DNA of 49,462 nt from Clostridia bacterium. Its GTDB lineage: Bacteria; Bacillota; Clostridia; Oscillospirales; CAG-272. Every line of letters starts with the position of its first letter. Within the stretch, counting starts at the first letter, position 1. The notes under the pieces were generated by a model. The model did not search any database. It worked only from the letters and a program-made list of their open reading frames with translations, and was not told the origin of the DNA. Location of the stretch: positions 1-49,462 of the forward strand of contig JAFUPC010000035.1 in NCBI GenBank assembly GCA_017481495.1, given 5' to 3'. The position numbers and the translations under genes were made by a program. Shown piece after piece: positions 1 to 7,426 of this stretch.

Positions 1-202
1 GCCCCCGTTGGCACTGCCCACCAGAACAGCCGGATTTTGCTCATACGAAATCCGTCGTTTTGTGTTCCTTTCAGCCCACAAAATCGGGAGTTCACAACTT
101 GAACTCCGCTGTTCATGTTGCCGCTTGAATTTGACTGTCGAGCGTGGGACAGCCCCTTTCCAGCAGTCATCACACCACTTCATGGCGGTGCAAAAGGTAT
201 AA

Positions 203-233
203 CACACTAGACTTTCCAAAGGAAAATCGTGTG
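203..233. other. oriT-like imperfect hairpin
   Basis: The arms CACAC (203-207) and GTGTG (229-233) enclose an inner TTTCC-AAA-GGAAA stem with GA/TC pairs between them. It is flanked by GGTATAACACAC on the left. The layout of an imperfect hairpin beside a TGTGTTATACC-type sequence (read on the minus strand) resembles transfer origins of mobilisable elements. No relaxase is in the window, so this is only a candidate. Confidence 0.3.
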
Positions 234-444
234 CTAACAGGGATGCTTCTCGCCCTTATTGGAAACCCAGAGCCAAGGAGCTTCGCCCCTCCTGACACCC
301 CGTATATTTTTCTCGAAAATGGTACCCACATTGAAAAAACTATGTTTTCTCATGTCCGTACATTTCTCGAAAATATCACAGCACACACTTTCAATTTTTG
401 CATGAACTCTGCAAAATTATCAGTCTGCGCTGTGGTGTGCCGAT

Positions 445-478
445 GAAAAATTCCGTATCTACTGACACGGAATTTTTC
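445..478. repeat. Perfect 12-bp inverted repeat
   Basis: GAAAAATTCCGT at 445-456 is exactly complementary to ACGGAATTTTTC at 467-478, with a 10-nt loop. The AT-rich stem followed by T residues on either strand would serve as a weak bidirectional terminator or as a protein-binding palindrome of the mobile element. Confidence 0.6.
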
Positions 479-653
479 TCGTCAATCTGCTTCGGCAGTT
501 TTTCAAGAATCTTATCTTTGCTGATGATAACGGGTTGCCTTGCCATTTCAGAAGATTTTTTTCAAAAACTTTCGAATAAAGTGTAGTGAACAGAGTGCAA
601 ATCCGGTGTATTAGGGTGAAAGGCCTTGATACAAATGAAAGGAGTGTGATGGT

Positions 654-1214
654 ATGGATGACAGCAAAATCATAGAGCTTTATTGGGATCGATCCGAACA
701 AGCCATATCTGAAACTTCAAAAAAATACGGAAGATACTGTCACTACATTGCTTACAGTATTCTACACAATGATGAAGATTCTGAGGAATGTGTAAACGAT
801 ACATACCTCCGAGCTTGGGACTCTATCCCACCACAACGCCCGAACAAATTGCAAACATTTCTTGGAAAAATCACACGCAATTTATCGTTGAACAAGTGGG
901 AGAAGATGTCAGCCGAAAAACGTGGTGCAGGGCAAACATCGTTTATTCTTGATGAGCTTTCAGAGTGCATCCCTGACGAAGAAGATACGGTGCATACCGT
1001 TGAAAATATGGTTATCAGAGATGTTCTCGACCGTTTCCTTGACGAACTCCCAGCAGAAACAAGAAAAATGTTTGTTCGCCGCTATTTCTATATGAGTCCT
1101 GTAAAAGAAATTGCAAATGAATATGGTCTTTCCGAGAGCAAAGTGACAGTTACCCTTTTCCGTACCAGAAAAAAGCTAAAAACTGCACTGGAGAAAGAAG
1201 GTATATCGTTATGA
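654..1214 (+). CDS. ECF-type RNA polymerase sigma factor
   Basis: The 186-residue protein has the sigma-70 region 2 pattern (DEDSEECVNDTYLRAWDSIP near residue 45) and a C-terminal region 4 helix-turn-helix (VKEIANEYGLSESKV near residue 150). This is the two-domain layout of extracytoplasmic-function sigma factors. AAAGGAG lies upstream of the chosen ATG, although a second ATG is close by. Its stop overlaps the next start (TTATGA), so it is translationally coupled to the membrane protein that follows, which probably controls it. Codons are AT-rich compared with genes to the right, consistent with acquisition on a mobile element. The regulon cannot be read from the window. Confidence 0.85.
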   Translation: MDDSKIIELYWDRSEQAISETSKKYGRYCHYIAYSILHNDEDSEECVNDTYLRAWDSIPPQRPNKLQTFLGKITRNLSLNKWEKMSAEKRGAGQTSFILDELSECIPDEEDTVHTVENMVIRDVLDRFLDELPAETRKMFVRRYFYMSPVKEIANEYGLSESKVTVTLFRTRKKLKTALEKEGISL

Positions 1215-2689
1215 AAAACAAACGTCTTTTGAATATCATCGGTGAAATCGATGACAGACATATTGCAGAAGCCGCCCCCGCTACAAGGAAATCTCGTAGT
1301 AAACCTATATGGGTTAAATGGGGGACAATGGCTGCTTGTATGGTTCTGCTGATTTCTGCTTGCTTTGGCACATTCGCTGTTGTTGCCGAGGCAGCAGAAT
1401 ACAAAGCGGCAGTTCAGTTCTTCAACGATTATGGTATGTCCACTGATGGACTAACCCGTGGAGAAATCAAAGCAGTTTATCGTGACATTACTACAAAGTC
1501 ATTCACTTATTCTAAGACCGCCGAAGTAATCAGAGATAGCATTTCTGCTGACAATGTAGGTGGTTATGAGATTACGCAAGATGATCCTACGCCAGAAGAT
1601 ATTAAGAACCTCTGGAATTATAAAAATTATACTGGTGGCTTTATCGGTTCTACCCAAACCGGAGTACACTACAAATATCGTTCCGAATACAAAGAGGACG
1701 AAACTCTTGGCTTTGAAATTCACGATAAGAGTTATCTCGAAAAGTATGATGGCGATGAACTGCTCTGGAGCGTATCTGTATCCGACTTTTGGATTGAAGA
1801 TTATAGCGTCGTGTCTGATGGTGTAATCGCTTATGGCAGAACCGACACATGGTCCAGCAACCAAAAGTCTCATGCGTGGATGGCTAAAATCGACTTGGAT
1901 GGCAACCTTGTTTGGAAAAAAATGCTCAGCAACGGATTCGACAGGGAATATATTGCGGCGGTTGTAGAGAACAATGATGGTAGTTACGCTGTATTTAGTC
2001 GTGGAGATTTGAAGTATTTCTGCCTTAGTCAATATGCTGTAGATGGAAAAGAAACTCACTTCCATAAAACTGAGGTAGGCAATTATGGTATATGGAATGC
2101 CGCACGATTTGAGGATGGTTACATCGTACAGCTTGGCAGTTACTTGGAAAACGAATATGCTAAAATTGTTAAAGTCGATCACGAGGGAAATATCACAAAT
2201 TCCTTCTCTTATAGTGACGAAGATTTCTATTATTCCATCACTGATATGATTGAGTTTAATGGAAATATCTATTTGTCTGCTTATGCCGTACCACAGCTCA
2301 GTAACGAAGAACCGAACGCAGGCAGCAGATACGAGCTTGCAAATGTGGTGAAGTATCTGTTTGATAATAATATATGGGAAATTGCAAGTGAAGAGCTTAC
2401 GCCCATGGTAAGAGACAATTATACTGCTGTGCTGCTCGTGTGTGAACCCAAAACAGGAAAACCGCAAGAATTTTTCTCTGTCAAAGGCTCTCTTGGAGGC
2501 AAACTCTCTGTGAGTGATACAGGAAATCTATTATGGGATGTGGAGAGTATTACCTCGACATTCTTCTCTCCTGCAACAAGCTCGTTCACGATTGGCGGTA
2601 CAAGTTATGTGTTCAGATATGCCTTTGATACTTCCGGATTATTGATGAGCCAAGAAAAAACTGAGGAAGTTGTAAATTTCCGTAGATAA
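1211..2689 (+). CDS. Membrane-anchored putative anti-sigma / sensor protein
   Basis: 492 residues. A short cytoplasmic N-terminus (about 35 residues) precedes one transmembrane segment (WVKWGTMAACMVLLISACFG, about residues 36-60). A large extracellular part follows, with repeated aromatic and Gly/Asp-containing strands such as DLDGNLVWKKML and DHEGNITNSF, resembling a beta-propeller or TolB-like fold. The 4-bp overlap with the ECF sigma gene suggests a regulatory pair in which the short cytoplasmic tail binds sigma and the outer domain senses a signal. I do not see a zinc-binding anti-sigma motif, so the regulatory role is inferred from context. A hairpin terminator follows. Confidence 0.6.
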   Translation: MKNKRLLNIIGEIDDRHIAEAAPATRKSRSKPIWVKWGTMAACMVLLISACFGTFAVVAEAAEYKAAVQFFNDYGMSTDGLTRGEIKAVYRDITTKSFTYSKTAEVIRDSISADNVGGYEITQDDPTPEDIKNLWNYKNYTGGFIGSTQTGVHYKYRSEYKEDETLGFEIHDKSYLEKYDGDELLWSVSVSDFWIEDYSVVSDGVIAYGRTDTWSSNQKSHAWMAKIDLDGNLVWKKMLSNGFDREYIAAVVENNDGSYAVFSRGDLKYFCLSQYAVDGKETHFHKTEVGNYGIWNAARFEDGYIVQLGSYLENEYAKIVKVDHEGNITNSFSYSDEDFYYSITDMIEFNGNIYLSAYAVPQLSNEEPNAGSRYELANVVKYLFDNNIWEIASEELTPMVRDNYTAVLLVCEPKTGKPQEFFSVKGSLGGKLSVSDTGNLLWDVESITSTFFSPATSSFTIGGTSYVFRYAFDTSGLLMSQEKTEEVVNFRR

Positions 2690-2707
2690 TATTCGATATA
2701 AAGCAAA

Positions 2708-2743
2708 AATGCCGTCCGTGGGATTTCTCCCATGGGCGGCATT
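2708..2743. terminator. Bidirectional hairpin terminator
   Basis: AATGCCGTCCGTGGGA pairs with TCCCATGGGCGGCATT across a TTTC loop, with a few G-T pairs. It sits between the plus-strand sigma operon and the minus-strand DUF6061 gene and can end both. Confidence 0.7.
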
Positions 2744-2747
2744 GCCG

Positions 2748-2996
2748 TTAGCTATCTAAAGGCTTATACTCGGTTACAGTTTTCAGATATGTTTCGGGAT
2801 CGCCGTTCAAAATAAGGTCGGCATACTCCAAAGGAGCGTTGTAGATCAGATAGTCAAGCTCTGACCGTTCATACATATTACGGGCAACTTCGTTCTCCAC
2901 AGCAATCGTATCAATCGCAATCATGCTGCCATCGGTGAATTTCAGTTCCACACAGCAGTTATTGAAATTGTACTCGCAGGAAATCAGCTTTTTCAT
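2748..2996 (-). CDS. Small DUF6061-type protein
   Basis: 82 residues beginning MKKLISCEYNFNNCCVELKF. I recognise the pattern (FTDGSMIAIDTIAVENEVA, then LDYLIYNAPLEYADLILNGD) as the DUF6061 family often found in conjugative elements of gut Firmicutes; its function is unknown. GGAGG sits 8 nt upstream of the Met chosen here, so the longer open frame reaching 3134 is not the real start. It lies directly downstream of a truncated XRE-type gene on the same strand and may be transcribed from that gene's promoter. Confidence 0.65.
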   Translation of the reverse strand: MKKLISCEYNFNNCCVELKFTDGSMIAIDTIAVENEVARNMYERSELDYLIYNAPLEYADLILNGDPETYLKTVTEYKPLDS

Positions 2997-3060
2997 AGGG
3001 TTTACCTCCAAAATTGTATTGTTTGGAAGTATTATAAGCGTGGGTTTTAGTGTGGTATCT

Positions 3061-3195
3061 TTAAGTTTGGGAAACCCCTCGCTCCCACTTGCTGACCGAC
3101 TGCGGCGTGATGCCGAGATGACCTGCAAGCGCATCCTGCGTGATGTTTTTTTCCAGCCGCAGGGAACGCAGTTTTTCTTTCAGATTGATCTCCAT
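3061..3195 (-). pseudogene. Truncated XRE-family helix-turn-helix regulator
   Basis: A 44-residue frame starting MEINLKEKLRSLRLEKNITQ shows a nearly complete HTH_XRE domain (ITQDALAGHLGITPQSVSKWERG). It stops four residues after WERG, where family members normally continue with a Gly-Glu-Gly-Tyr/Phe-Pro segment. The +1 frame reads GFP at that point, so a small deletion or an insertion junction probably broke the gene. It has its own intact promoter. It could still make a short DNA-binding peptide, but I regard it as a remnant that marks the edge of the mobile region. Confidence 0.65.
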
Positions 3196-3242
3196 TCTGT
3201 AAAACCACCTTTTTCAAATTGACAAGCGCTTATCTTGCTTCC

Positions 3243-3271
3243 ATTATAACATAATCCGCCGTATTTTGCAA
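3243..3271 (-). promoter_or_regulatory. Sigma-A promoter of the truncated XRE gene
   Basis: Read on the minus strand: -35 TTGCAA (3266-3271), 17-nt spacer, -10 TATAAT (3243-3248), about 50 bp before the ATG at 3195. Confidence 0.65.
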
Positions 3272-3386
3272 GAACCGCACCGTTCATTTCCGGGCGGATT
3301 TATCAACGGACGGTTGAATTTGCGGATGTCGGGCGAAAAATCGCAGTTCCGTAATTTCTGCACGGACAAAATACGGTGCGGTATGG

Positions 3387-3392
3387 TATAAT
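3387..3392 (+). promoter_or_regulatory. -10 element upstream of the AraC-GNAT gene
   Basis: TATAAT preceded by TGG matches the -10 of other promoters in this window. I see no good -35 at the usual spacing. It lies 68 bp before the ATG at 3461. Confidence 0.45.
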
Positions 3393-3460
3393 ACTGTCAC
3401 AGGAAGCGATGATCATCCGACCGTCATCCTTCCATAAAAAAAGAACAAGGAGCGATCATC

Positions 3461-4681
3461 ATGGAAAACAACCAACTGATTGACAAAGCCATCGGCTACA
3501 TTCAGAACAACCCGCGGGAGAATCTCTCGCTTGCGGACATTGCGGAAAACGCTGGGTTTACGCTGAACTATTTCGATACGATCTTCCGCCGGCACACCGG
3601 CTACACACCTGTGGAATACGCGCGCATTTACCGGCTGACGAGAAGTGCGCTTGACCTGCGCAGGACCGAAAAGACGGTGCTCGACATCGCACTTGATTTC
3701 GGTTATGCCACCCCCGAAAGCTTTGCACGCGCGTTCCGGAATTTCTACGGCATGACACCCAGCGAATACCGGGAACGGTATGCGGACACCGCCGTCACCT
3801 GGCACGATCTGTCCGGCAGGATCGCGATCAGCCATTTTGCGCATATGCACCCGGAGCTGACTGTATCTGACGTGGATTCCGCACTCGACTTCTGTTTTCT
3901 GCACAATCCGCAGAAATACGCCGAAGACATCATCGGCATGACCGTTGCGGAAACCGGAATTTTCACGCTCGCGGCGTCCGGAGCTTCGGGTTCTTGGGAA
4001 ACCCTCACACATTTTCTGTGCGTATCGGACTACAATTCGGCGGAACCGACCGTCGCACTCGTTGCCGAAACCGAGGCGGATGCGCTTCTGTATCTGTCAT
4101 CTCTGACCCAAAACGACAATCCGCGCTTCTCCGTTCGGAGATCCGTCGGTGCGGCGTGGGATACGTTCGATACGGAAGCCGCCGCGCACGGATTTGCCTG
4201 TAATCGCGGATACGATATGGTTTATACGGACGGTGCGGCGGAGGATCCCAAGGAATCGAGTCTGACTGTCCGCGCATTGACCGCCGATGACCTGCCGAAG
4301 ATCGCGGCGTTCCGTCAGAGCGGCGGATGTGCCGAATGTCATCTACGCGCGATCCGCACCTTTTTTGACGGAAAAGGAAACGTCGGTCTGCACCCCGTCG
4401 GCGTTCTGGACGGAGATACCCTCATCGGTCTGGCTCTGCCCATTCTCGACAGCATACGCGATCTCAGAAAATACGACATCGGCGCGGTTTTCACGGAAGA
4501 TTCTCCGAAAAAAACGCAGATTGCAGAGCTGCTTTGGAAGTATGTCATCCGATTCTGTCGGGCAGAAAATGCCGTGCTTGGAAACGCGCACGCGACTGAG
4601 GACGATTCCCCGCTCGGTGTGGCATTCAGCGAACGGATGGGACTTGTCCGGATTGCGGAAAATTGCTGGTATCGGAGATAA
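3461..4681 (+). CDS. AraC-family regulator fused to a GNAT-like domain
   Basis: 406 residues. The first 110 form an AraC/XylS DNA-binding domain with two helix-turn-helices (LSLADIAENAGFTLNYFDTIFRR, then TVLDIALDFGYATPESFARAF, ending GMTPSEYR). The C-terminal half (about residues 275-406) looks like an acetyltransferase fold, with VGVLDGDTLIGLALPI and ALGVAFSERMGLVRIAENCWY-like strands, but without a clear acetyl-CoA P-loop, so it may be a ligand-binding relic. This order, DNA-binding domain first, is the reverse of classical AraC proteins. AAGGAG precedes the ATG. The stop codon lies inside the first of five 17-bp tandem repeats. Two GNAT genes follow, plausible targets of its control. Confidence 0.7.
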   Translation: MENNQLIDKAIGYIQNNPRENLSLADIAENAGFTLNYFDTIFRRHTGYTPVEYARIYRLTRSALDLRRTEKTVLDIALDFGYATPESFARAFRNFYGMTPSEYRERYADTAVTWHDLSGRIAISHFAHMHPELTVSDVDSALDFCFLHNPQKYAEDIIGMTVAETGIFTLAASGASGSWETLTHFLCVSDYNSAEPTVALVAETEADALLYLSSLTQNDNPRFSVRRSVGAAWDTFDTEAAAHGFACNRGYDMVYTDGAAEDPKESSLTVRALTADDLPKIAAFRQSGGCAECHLRAIRTFFDGKGNVGLHPVGVLDGDTLIGLALPILDSIRDLRKYDIGAVFTEDSPKKTQIAELLWKYVIRFCRAENAVLGNAHATEDDSPLGVAFSERMGLVRIAENCWYRR

Positions 4682-4761
4682 CGGTTATCCGGAGATAACG
4701 GTTATCCGCAGATAACTGGGTATCGCAGATAACTGGGTATCGCAGATAACTGGGTATCGCA
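4677..4761 (+). repeat. Five tandem 17-bp repeats
   Basis: Units start at 4677, 4694, 4711, 4728 and 4745. The first two contain the palindrome GATAACGGTTATC (6-bp arms, 1-nt centre). The last three are identical to each other and diverge at the centre (GATAACTGGGTATC). The array begins in the stop codon of the AraC-GNAT gene and ends 70 bp before the promoter at 4832. It could be an operator array or a simple slippage repeat. Confidence 0.85.
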
Positions 4762-4784
4762 GGTGGAAACATTGTTTATAAACA

Positions 4785-4812
4785 AGAGAAACCGCACAGG
4801 CGGTTTTTCTTT
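4785..4812 (+). terminator. Rho-independent terminator
   Basis: AGAAACCGC pairs with GCGGTTTTTCT across the loop ACAG, followed by T-rich sequence. It ends the AraC-GNAT transcript. Confidence 0.8.
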
Positions 4813-4831
4813 TGCGGGAGGGGTATCATAC

Positions 4832-4860
4832 TTGACAAACGGGTGCGATTGTGGTATAAT
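4832..4860 (+). promoter_or_regulatory. Consensus sigma-A promoter of the GNAT pair
   Basis: TTGACA (4832-4837), 17-nt spacer ending TTGTGG, TATAAT (4855-4860). The next start codon is at 4898 behind AAAAAGGAG. Confidence 0.85.
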
Positions 4861-4897
4861 ATGCGGGAATAATCATTGACAGAAAAAGGAGCCTCTC

Positions 4898-5488
4898 ATG
4901 CTCACCCACAAAGGTACAACCCGCATCGAAACGCCCCGTCTCATCCTCCGCCGCTTCACAAAAGAAGACTTGGAACCGGGCTACTACAACATCTGGAGCG
5001 ACTATGAGGTCTGGAAATGGACAAATTATGCGCCGATGCACTGCGTTGCGGATGTCATCAATAATGCGCATATGTTTACCGAAAACTGGCTTGCCGCATA
5101 CGAACAGCCGAACCGTTACAGCTGGGCGATAGAGTTGAAAGAAACGCACGAGGTCATCGGCAGACTGTTCGGAATGCACCCCGATGACCGCATCGGTGCG
5201 GTAGAGCTTGCGTATGAACTCGGCAGGAAATGGTGGAACCGCGGTTACATGACCGAGGGCGCATCGGCGATCATCGACTATTTCATCCGGGAGGTCGGCT
5301 TCCATCGCGTGTTTGCATATCACGCATCCGGCAATCCCGCCTCCGGGCGTGTCATGCAGAAATGCGGCATGACATATGAGGGAACGCTCCGGCAAGCCGG
5401 GAAGTGCAATCTCGGCATCATTGATGCGGTGTATTATTCGGTTCTGGCGGAAGAATACCGACTCAAACCCCTAAGAAACGAGGAGTAA
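4898..5488 (+). CDS. GNAT acetyltransferase, RimJ/RimL type
   Basis: 196 residues with the Acetyltransf_3 pattern: an N-terminal IETPRLILRRFTKEDLEPGY strand-helix, a central WAIELKETHEVIGRLFG, and the acetyl-CoA region AVELAYELGRKWWNRGYMTEGASAIIDYF, then HASGNPASGRVMQKCGMTYEG. Such enzymes transfer an acetyl group from acetyl-CoA to protein N-termini or small amines; the substrate cannot be told from sequence. It is the first gene after a strong promoter, with a good ribosome binding site, and forms a pair with a second acetyltransferase 5 bp downstream. Confidence 0.85.
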   Translation: MLTHKGTTRIETPRLILRRFTKEDLEPGYYNIWSDYEVWKWTNYAPMHCVADVINNAHMFTENWLAAYEQPNRYSWAIELKETHEVIGRLFGMHPDDRIGAVELAYELGRKWWNRGYMTEGASAIIDYFIREVGFHRVFAYHASGNPASGRVMQKCGMTYEGTLRQAGKCNLGIIDAVYYSVLAEEYRLKPLRNEE

Positions 5489-5493
5489 TTGTT

Positions 5494-6213
5494 ATGTCAA
5501 CCATCACCATCCGCCCCGAAACCCCAGCCGACTACCGTGCGGTCGAAGTCCTCACCCGCGAAGCGTTCTGGAATCAGTATGTCCCCGGCTGTGACGAGCA
5601 TTATTTTGTTCACTGCATGAGAGATCACCCCGATTTTCTCCCGGAGCTTGCGTTGGTACTGGAGCTTGACGGGGAGATCATCGGCAATATCATGTATACA
5701 AAATCCCGCCTGACCGCAGACGACGGTTCCGAAAAGGAGACCCTGACGTTCGGGCCCGTCAGCATCCATCCCGCGCATCAGCGCAGAGGATACGGAAAAA
5801 TGCTGATCGAAGCATCGTTTGAACTTGCGCTTTCGCTTGGTTACGATACCGTCGTGATTTTTGGCAATCCCGGAAACTATGTTTCCCGCGGTTTTGTCAG
5901 CGGAAAACGGCGCAATGTATGCGTTTCCACCGTGACCCCCGATGGGACACAGGGGGTGCGTTTTCCGACCGCGCTTCTGGTAAAGGAACTGCTTCCCGGC
6001 GCGCTGGATGCGGAAAGCGAGAGAAGCGAGAAAAGCGGGACAGGCGGACAAAGCGGAAAACTGTGGTATTTTCAGGAAAGCACCGCCGGGGAATGCTGTG
6101 CGGATACCGAAGCCGTCGCGGCGTTTGACCGGTCGTTTCCGGCAAAGGAAAAGCACTGGCAGGCAAGCCAGGAGGAGTTTTACATTTACAGTCATTCATC
6201 TGTGACAAGATAA
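5494..6213 (+). CDS. GNAT acetyltransferase, YhbS-like
   Basis: 239 residues. The GNAT core covers about residues 1-150: ITIRPETPADYRAVEVLTREAFW, LVLELDGEIIGNIMYTKS, then FGPVSIHPAHQRRGYGKMLIEASFELA, whose Q-R-R-G-Y-G is the acetyl-CoA pyrophosphate loop. The C-terminal tail (about residues 170-239) has a Ser/Arg/Gly-rich stretch and a final helical segment of unclear role. GAGGAG precedes the ATG. It sits 5 bp after the RimJ-like gene and is followed by a bidirectional terminator. The substrate is unknown. Confidence 0.8.
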   Translation: MSTITIRPETPADYRAVEVLTREAFWNQYVPGCDEHYFVHCMRDHPDFLPELALVLELDGEIIGNIMYTKSRLTADDGSEKETLTFGPVSIHPAHQRRGYGKMLIEASFELALSLGYDTVVIFGNPGNYVSRGFVSGKRRNVCVSTVTPDGTQGVRFPTALLVKELLPGALDAESERSEKSGTGGQSGKLWYFQESTAGECCADTEAVAAFDRSFPAKEKHWQASQEEFYIYSHSSVTR

Positions 6214-6217
6214 ATGA

Positions 6218-6247
6218 AAAAAGGATTCCGGCAAAAGAATCCTTTTT
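6218..6247. terminator. Bidirectional terminator
   Basis: AAAAAGGATTC pairs perfectly with GAATCCTTTTT. It separates the plus-strand acetyltransferases from the convergent minus-strand gene at 6262. Confidence 0.85.
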
Positions 6248-6261
6248 CTGTCTTTTATAAA

Positions 6262-6642
6262 TTACTCCACACTGTACGCAATCGTCGTCATCAGCGCCAT
6301 TTCCGCCGCGGAGGTATCGAGACGGGAATACTGCACGACAATCGGCGTGTCGGATTCGACGAGAATCGCGTAGGGCGTATCCTCGGGAATACCGTTGCCA
6401 TCCTTGTCGCGGATTTTGTCGAGACGGATGTGGTGCGTGCGCTGTGCGGCGCAGAACGAGGTGAACGCGGTGTTCGGTTCACGGTCCTCAAAGAACAGGG
6501 TCAGCGCGATGTGCGCATCCTTGTCCGAGGTGTTCAGAACACAGATGGCTTCGTGACTGCGGTCGCCCGGATCCGAAGAACGGGAAACAGAATGCAGAAA
6601 CGTGTCAGGAATCATCCATGTGGTTTTTCCGTAGGCTTTCAT
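6262..6642 (-). CDS. Sensory rhodopsin transducer-like protein (ASRT family)
   Basis: 126 residues. The order KTTWMIPDTFLH, HEAICVLNTSDKDAHIALTLFFEDREP, RTHHIRLDKI, DTPYAILVESDTPIVVQYSRLDTS matches the Anabaena sensory rhodopsin transducer family, a small beta-sandwich protein that forms a tetramer. In cyanobacteria it binds the cytoplasmic face of a photosensory rhodopsin. No rhodopsin gene is visible here, and family members in fermenters are thought to have other roles, possibly carbohydrate or DNA binding. It lies 14 bp downstream of a lipoprotein gene on the same strand, suggesting one operon. The function here is unknown. Confidence 0.7.
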   Translation of the reverse strand: MKAYGKTTWMIPDTFLHSVSRSSDPGDRSHEAICVLNTSDKDAHIALTLFFEDREPNTAFTSFCAAQRTHHIRLDKIRDKDGNGIPEDTPYAILVESDTPIVVQYSRLDTSAAEMALMTTIAYSVE

Positions 6643-6656
6643 CGCTTGGCGACCTC

Positions 6657-7325
6657 TTATTCTGCCGGAATGACGATGGTGATGTCACATTCCCAGCCGT
6701 TGCCGGAGGCGACTTCCTTGCCGTTCTTGTACATACCGAGAATGGCATCTTCTCCCTCCGGGAATGCCTGTGCCCAGACACCGACACCGGTACCTGCGCT
6801 GTCTTCGCCGTCACCGAGCACCCACAGATACTCGCCGGGTTCTGCGCCGCGGCTGTCTTCCGTGGAAAGATCCCAGGTCAGCGTGTCGTTGTCAGTGTAA
6901 TCCTCAAAGGTGTAGGAACCGATCGGCTCTGCCGCAACGGTGGTGTCATAGTCGGTATCCCACTTGTAGAGTTTCATCGTCAGATTGCCGATGCTGTCGC
7001 TCCAGCTGGGGCAGTTGGCGGAAATGGATTCCAGATAGCCGTTTTCCACGACAAAGTGCGTAGCGACGGAATCCTTGCCGTTGGTCAGCGCAATCGGCGT
7101 GCGGGCATCGGATTCGGCATACGTGGAAATGAATGCGTAGGAGTCGCGCTTCGGTGCTTCGGTAACGACCTCGGTGGTTTCGGGAGCCGCAGTTGTTTCA
7201 ACAGCAGCCGTGGTGTCGGCAGAGGTGTTCGCAGTGGTGTCCGCAGAATCGTCTCCGCCGCTGCAGGATGCCAGCACGGAAAGTGCAAGAACTGCGGTCA
7301 GTGCAAATGCAAGTTGCTTTTTCAT
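6657..7325 (-). CDS. Secreted lipoprotein of unknown function
   Basis: 222 residues. A lipoprotein signal peptide ends in LASC with Cys21 as the lipidation site. It is followed by an Asp/Thr/Ala-rich linker to about residue 58 and then a compact domain with many Trp/Tyr (LTMKLYKWDTDYDTT, LTWDLSTEDSRGAEPGEYLWVLG). The domain suggests a beta-sandwich of the carbohydrate-binding or surface type, but I do not recognise a named family. The gene has its own short upstream region behind the BMC operon terminator and precedes the ASRT-like gene. Confidence 0.65.
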   Translation of the reverse strand: MKKQLAFALTAVLALSVLASCSGGDDSADTTANTSADTTAAVETTAAPETTEVVTEAPKRDSYAFISTYAESDARTPIALTNGKDSVATHFVVENGYLESISANCPSWSDSIGNLTMKLYKWDTDYDTTVAAEPIGSYTFEDYTDNDTLTWDLSTEDSRGAEPGEYLWVLGDGEDSAGTGVGVWAQAFPEGEDAILGMYKNGKEVASGNGWECDITIVIPAE

Positions 7326-7383
7326 GATGGGATTCCTTTCTTTGAAAGCAGGAAATTATTGCTTATAATAACAATATAACAAC

Positions 7384-7414
7384 GGAAATGCCGACGGTGC
7401 CGCCGGCATTTTCC
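7384..7414 (-). terminator. Terminator of the microcompartment operon
   Basis: On the minus strand, AATGCCGGCGG pairs with CCGTCGGCATT, immediately after the stop of the iron alcohol dehydrogenase gene. This marks the likely 3' end of the 13-kb BMC transcript. Confidence 0.7.
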
Positions 7415-7426
7415 TATTCGGCGGGA

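Larger units (their letters stand above)
1..653. other. Gene-poor AT-rich left edge, probable mobile-element end
   Basis: I see no convincing gene here. Short frames exist on both strands, including a 51-codon minus-strand frame at 391-546 starting MARQPVIISK, but it lacks a ribosome binding site and I do not recognise it. The stretch is AT-rich, contains two strong hairpins (203-233 and 445-478), and leads into an ECF sigma gene of a kind common on conjugative elements of Clostridia. I infer the terminal part of an integrated mobile element whose core lies left of the window. Confidence 0.4.

Noticed and set aside
1499..2467. A 322-codon minus-strand frame inside the putative anti-sigma gene
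   Set aside because: It lies wholly within a gene that has a start, transmembrane segment and operon context; the antisense product is Ile/Phe-rich nonsense.
4677..4761. Possible CRISPR array
   Set aside because: The 17-bp units are directly adjacent with no spacers, and no cas genes are present.
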